Source: Hippophae tibetana (Eukaryota > Streptophyta > Magnoliopsida > Rosales > Elaeagnaceae). Taken from it: a stretch of 64,000 nucleotides of DNA. Positions 59,056-64,000 of this stretch are shown one piece after another; positions within the stretch are counted from its first letter, which is position 1; each line of letters begins with the position of its first letter. A model generated the notes under the pieces. That model saw nothing but the letters and a program-made list of their open reading frames with translations. It made no database searches and was not told the DNA's origin. The DNA lies in contig CM072802.1 of NCBI GenBank assembly GCA_037013495.1, positions 45,732,501 to 45,796,500 of the forward strand. The letters run 5' to 3'. The position numbers were made by a program, and so were the translations under genes.

Positions 59056-60245
59056 ATTCAGGATTTTGAGGTTTAGGATTTAGGAATTAGGGATTTAGGA
59101 TTTAGGGTTTAGGGTTATATTTGAGGGTAAAACTTTACGGTCAAAATTATAATGTTTCTAAATAAGGTTTAAGGTTTGGAGATTTTGGATTTTGGGTTTA
59201 GGGTTAAATTTGTGGGTTATTGTTTAGCGTTAAAATTATTATTTTTCAAAATTGGGTAAAGAGTTATGTGATTTGGATTTTGGATTTAGGGTTTCGAGGG
59301 TTGTGGGTTATATTTGTGGGTTAAGGTTTAGAATTAAAATTATTACTTTTAAATTATTATTAGTTAAAAATAAAATATATTATTTTATAAATAGGGTTTA
59401 TGGTTTTGATGTTTAGGATTTAGGATTTTAGGATTTGGTGTTTAGGTTTTAGAGTTTAGGGTTATAATTGAGGGTAAAGATTTAGGGTGAAAATTACAAT
59501 TTTGGTAAATTAGGTTTAGGGTGTTAGGATTTGGGATTTTTGGTTGTATTTATTGTTTGTTATTTAGTGTTATTTTTGTGGGTTTAGGTGTAGAGATAAA
59601 ATTATTATTTTTCAAATAAGGTGTAGGAGTTTGGGATTAGTGATATGAGATTTGGGGTATGGGGTTTGTAGTATAGGGTTAAATTTATGGGTTATGTTTT
59701 AAGGTTAAAATTATTATTTTTCTATAGATTTTGGGATTTTGGATTTGGGGTTTATTGTTTTAGGTTATATTTATGGGTTCAAGTTTAGGATTAAAATTAT
59801 TATTTTTCTAAATAGGTTGTAAGGGTGTTTGGAATTTAGGATTTGGGGTTTAAAGGTTATTATTCAGGGTTTAGGGTTATATTTGTGGGTTAATGTTTAG
59901 GGTTAAAATTATTATTTTTCTAAATAGGGTGTAAGGGTTTGGGAATTGGGATTTGTGATTTGGGAATACGGGTTTCAGGTTTAGGGTTTATGGTTATATT
60001 TGTGGGTTAAGCTTTAGGGTTAAAATTGTTATTTTTCAAAATACGTTATAGGATTTTTGAATTTGAATTTGGGGTTATGTTTTAGAGTTTAGGGTTATAT
60101 TTGTGGATTAGGGTTTAGGGTAAAATTTTTATTTTTCTAAAAAGCTTTATGGTATTGGGATTTGAGATTTAAGGTTTTGGATTTTGGGTTTGCAGTTTAA
60201 GGTTTATGGATTAGGGTTATATTTATTTGTTTAGGTTTAGGGTTA
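59056..60245 (+). repeat. telomere-like satellite array
   Basis: About ten monomers in the order of 53676-54570 but without its deletion near 54300. Confidence 0.8.
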
Positions 60246-61010
60246 AAATTGTAAAAAACCTTTGAAATGGGAATGGAATCAAGATTCCTTACCGGGGGTG
60301 AATTTGTTATGATTCCTTCTCTTTAAGTAATGAATTCCATTCTCTTTCTCCTTTTTTAGGCCAACTAAATATAAAATTTGAAGGAATTGATTCTAATTCC
60401 ATTTCATTCCAATATACTGTCAACCAAGTTTATCTAGCATTTATTCAAATACTTCAGGTTTAACATATACCAAATTTCTCTACATTAACTTGAAAAATAA
60501 TATAACTCCTATAAGAAAAACAAAATCAAAGTCTAAGAAGATAGAGAAATTGATGCATGTTGTGAGGTAAGTGCTACTTGTGATATTGTAGTAAAGAATT
60601 TATGATGCTATATTTGGACTAGGTTTGTGAAAATATCTCATCATCGCCTCATGTCATTGATCCATCATACCATGTTGTTAAGTAAACATCTCAATATTAT
60701 AATCATGAGTTTAAATGTGCTGAGCGTGGACTTAAATTGGAACACTTTCAACACGGACAAAGGAATGAAATCAGAATAGCAATGAGAATGTGAATGGAAT
60801 GGGAACAATTTTGACCATTGGAATGAAAGAATGAATCTGTATTATAGTATTTATTTTGCAATTGGAATGGAGTGGAAAACATTGTATATTACCTTAATAC
60901 TACTATGTTTAGTAAAATTTAAACAAAATATATTATTTAAATTATTATTTTTCTAGATAATTATTATTGAAAAATAAAATATATTATTGAAATTATTATT
61001 ATTATAAATA
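60246..61010 (+). repeat. satellite core, nearly full
   Basis: Dyad GGAATCAAGATTCC (60275). A small deletion joins TTTCATTCC to AATATACTGTC. The tail is shortened after GTAAAATTTAAAC. Confidence 0.8.
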
Positions 61011-62335
61011 GGGTTTAGGGTTTTGAGGTTTAGGATTTAGGAATTAGGGATTTGAGGTTTAGGGTTATATTTGAGGGTAAAGATTTTGGGGCAATATTAT
61101 AATTTTTCTAAATAGGGATTAGAGTTTTTGAATTTGTGATTTTGGGTTTAGGGTTTAGGTTTATTATTTCGTGTTATTTTTGTTGGTTAAGGTATTGAGT
61201 TAAAATTATTATTTTTCTAAATAGGGTGTAGGGGTTTCATATTTGTGATATGAGATTTGGGATTTGGGGTTTTGGATTAAATTTATGGGTTAATGTTTAG
61301 GATTAAATTTATTATTTTTCAAAATAGTGTAAAAGTTCCGTCATTTGGATTTTGGATTTAGTGTTTTGGGATTTTGGATTTGGGGTTTAGGGTTTCTGGG
61401 TTTAGGTTATATTTGTAGGATATGGTTTAGGATTAAAATTATTATTTTTATAATTAGGGTTTATGATTTAGAAATAAGGGATTTAAGGTTATATTTAAGG
61501 GTAAAGGTTTATAGTCAAAATTATAATTTTTCTAAATAGGGTTTTGTGTTTTGTGATTTAGGATTTAGGATTTAGGTTTATTGTTTAGTGTCATTTCTGT
61601 GGGTTAAGGTATAAGGTTAAAAATATTAATTTTCTAAATAGGGTGTAGGGGTTTCGCATTTATGATATGAGATTTAGGGTTTGGGGTTTAGGATTTAGGG
61701 TTAAAGGAGTGGGTTAAGGTTTAGAGTCAACATTATTATTTTTCAAAATAGGGTAAAGTTTTTGTGATTGGGATTTCGGATTTAGGATTTGGGTTTTTTG
61801 GATCTATAGTTTAGGTTTAGTGTTTTGGGTTCTATTTGGGTGTTATGGTTTAGGATTAAAATTAATAATTTTCTAAATAAATATTACGTAAAAATAAAAT
61901 ATATTAATAAAATTATTATATTTATAAATAGGTTTTGGGTTTTGAGTTTACGACTTAGGATTTTGAGATTAAGGGTTCAGGATTTATGGTTATATTTGTG
62001 GGTTATGGTTTAGGGTTAAAATTTTTATTTTTCAAAATAGGGTATATGGTTTTGGGATTTTGGATTTTGTGTTTAAAGTTTAGGGTTATATTTGTGGGTT
62101 AAGGTTTAGGGTTAAAATTTTTATTTTTGTAAATAACATTTAGTGCTTTGGGATTTGAGATTTGAGGTTTAGGGTATTTGGTTTACGGTTTCGAGTTTAG
62201 GGTTATATTTATGTGTTTTAGGTTAGACTAAAATTTATTATTTTTCTAAATATGGTTTAGGATTTAGGGTTTTGGGATTTGAGATTTGGGTTTTAGGGTT
62301 CACGGTTTAGGATTTATGGCTTAATGTTTATTGTA
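61011..62335 (+). repeat. telomere-like satellite array
   Basis: Twelve AT boxes at about 61089, 61197, 61302, 61429, 61512, 61614, 61722, 61850, 61909, 62011, 62108 and 62224. Spacing is mostly 97-128 bp (two are shorter), which defines the monomer. Confidence 0.85.
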
Positions 62336-63195
62336 ATATTTATGGTTTGGGTAAAATTGTAAAAGATATTTGAGGTGGGAATGGAATCATGATTACTTAC
62401 GGGGGACAATTAGTTATGATTCATTCTCATTTAGTTAAAGATTCCATTCTATTCCCAATTTTTAGGCCAACCAAACCTAAAATTGGAAGGAATTAATTCT
62501 TATTTCATTTCATTCAAGTAAATCAAACATAGGGTAATATAATATTACCAAATGCCCCAATATACTGTCCACCAAGATTTTCTAGCATTTATTTAAGAAC
62601 TTCAGGTTTAACATATACTAAATGTCTCTACATTAACTAATAAAACAATATAACTCCTATAAGAAAAAGAATCAAAGTCGAAGAAGATGGAGAAATTGAT
62701 GAATGTTGTGGGGTAGGTGCTACTTTGGATATTGTAGTAAAGAATTATGATGCTTTGACTAAGATTGTGTAAAAATCTCATCATCACCTCATGTCATTGA
62801 TCCATCGTCTCCTATTGTTGAGTAAACATCTCAATACGATGATCCTTTGTTTAAATTTGCTAGCCGTGGACTGAAATTTGAACACTTTCAACATGGACAA
62901 TGGAATGGATTCATAATTGTTATTGGAATGTGAATGGTAAGGAAACAAGTTATTTGGTTTAACCGTCGAAATGAAATCAGGGATCCGTGTTATAGTATTT
63001 TGATTACAATTGGAATGGATTGGAAAAATAGTTTATATTACCTTAATACAATTATATTCAGTAAACTTTAACTAATATTTTTTAATTACTATTTTTTTCT
63101 CAAACAAAATAAATTATTTGAATCTTTTTTTTTCTAAATAGTTATTACTAAAATTAAAATATATTATTAAAATTATTTTATTTATAAATAGGTAT
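62336..63195 (+). repeat. satellite core, full
   Basis: Dyad GGAATCATGATTAC (62383), 2,108 bp after the previous core. Arms and tail are complete. Confidence 0.8.
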
Positions 63196-64000
63196 TGGGT
63201 TTTGAAGTTTTGGATTTAGGATTTTGAGAATTAGGGTTTAGGGTTTTGGCTTTGGGTTATATTTGAGGGTAAAGGTTGAGCATCAAAATTAAAAGTTTTC
63301 TAAAATATGGTTTTTGAATTTGGGATTTGAGATATTGTGTTTAGGTTTATTTTTTAGTGTCATTTTCATGGTTAAGGTAATTTTTTCAAAATAGGGTAAT
63401 TTCTTTTTGTTATTTGGATTTTGGATTTAGGGTTTGGGTTTTTCGATTTAGGGTTTAGGATTAGGGTTTTAGTTTATATTTGGGGGTTTTGGTTTTGGAT
63501 AAAAATTATTTATTTTCTAAATAATTATTACTTAAAAACAAAATATATTAATAAAATTATTATTTTTATAAACAAGTGTTGGATTTTTAGGTTTAGGATT
63601 TATGATTTGAGATTTAGGGTTTAGGGTTTTGTGATTTTTGATTTAGGGTTTAGGGTTATATTTGAGGGTAAAGGTTTTGGGTCAAATTTATAATTTTTCT
63701 AAATGGGGTTTATGATTTTGGGATTTGGGATTTTTTGTTTAATGTTTAGGGGTTATTGTTTAGAGTTATTTTTAAGGGTTAAGATGTAGTGTAAAAATTA
63801 TTATTTTTCTAAATAGTGTGTAGGGGTTTGGGATTTATGATATGAGATTTGGGTTTAGGGTTTAATGTTTAGGGTTAAATTTATGGGTGAAGGTTTAGTA
63901 TTAAAATTATTATTTTCTAAATAGGTTGTAGGGATTTGGGATTTGGGAATTAAGAGTTATGGTTTAATTTTATTAGATAGAGTTTAGGGTCTAGGGTTAT
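63196..64000 (+). repeat. telomere-like satellite array, continues past the window
   Basis: About seven monomers, in register with 55790-56260 and 50560-50960. The satellite therefore extends beyond the right edge. Confidence 0.8.

Noticed and set aside
5171-63195. CRISPR array
   Set aside because: Repeats are long, divergent and not separated by uniform unique spacers, and the retroelements and tRNA-Asp PBS show plant nuclear DNA.
3962-64000. Real telomere or chromosome end
   Set aside because: TTTAGGG units are degenerate, interrupted by AT boxes about every 110 bp and by cores, and both orientations occur. This is interstitial telomere-like satellite.

Overview
The window looks like nuclear heterochromatin of a flowering plant, probably a dicot. 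It is very AT-rich and contains degenerate Arabidopsis-type telomere motifs (TTTAGGG), long LTRs of Athila type with a primer-binding site matching tRNA-Asp, a broken chromovirus-like integrase and a decayed plant-type sulfotransferase fragment. I see no intact protein-coding gene and no RNA gene. The longest open frames lie in low-complexity DNA, GC-rich LTR islands or telomere-like repeats and do not look coding. I cannot name the species.

Layout. 1-3932: a Ty3/gypsy-type LTR element without gag-pol (partial 5' LTR, PBS, about 1.7 kb of non-coding interior, PPT, truncated 3' LTR). 3962-12100: the start of a composite satellite that fills most of the rest of the window. 12101-20180: an interruption holding an Athila-like LTR with PBS and degraded interior (13445 to about 16640), an integrase remnant (16651-17142), AT-rich DNA with divergent tandem repeats, a pyrimidine-rich minisatellite and a sulfotransferase pseudogene fragment. 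20180-64000: the satellite again, broken by a reversed LTR (21798-23306), an LTR remnant (30596-30715), an Athila-like 3' interior plus LTR plus triplicated PBS (32713-36542), a solo LTR with GGTAT target duplication (44268-45399) and a different solo LTR with TTAAG target duplication (56678-57562).

The satellite is the main object. Each higher-order unit, usually about 1.6-2.2 kb, joins two parts. One is an array of about 100-125 bp monomers, each a degenerate TTTAGGG-rich stretch plus an AT box like ATTATTATTTTTCTAAAT. The other is a non-telomeric 'core' of up to about 0.85 kb. A full core opens with the dyad GGAATCATGATTCC, carries ATTCC-rich arms with ACCAAAC boxes in inverted arrangement, and ends in an AT-rich tail. 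About 30 full or partial cores are present. All run in one direction except two inverted blocks (5456-6560 and 11601-12100). Diagnostic monomer variants recur in the same order from unit to unit. That argues for spread by unit-scale duplication rather than independent decay of telomeric DNA.

History that can be read: a block at 28201-31617 is repeated at 42014-46398, and both copies carry the same Athila LTR at the same target site, later deleted differently. Several neighbouring units are recent tandem copies about 1.86-1.89 kb apart. Two LTR families contain hairpins with compensatory base changes between copies. All boundaries and similarities were read by eye; no alignment or database search was run.
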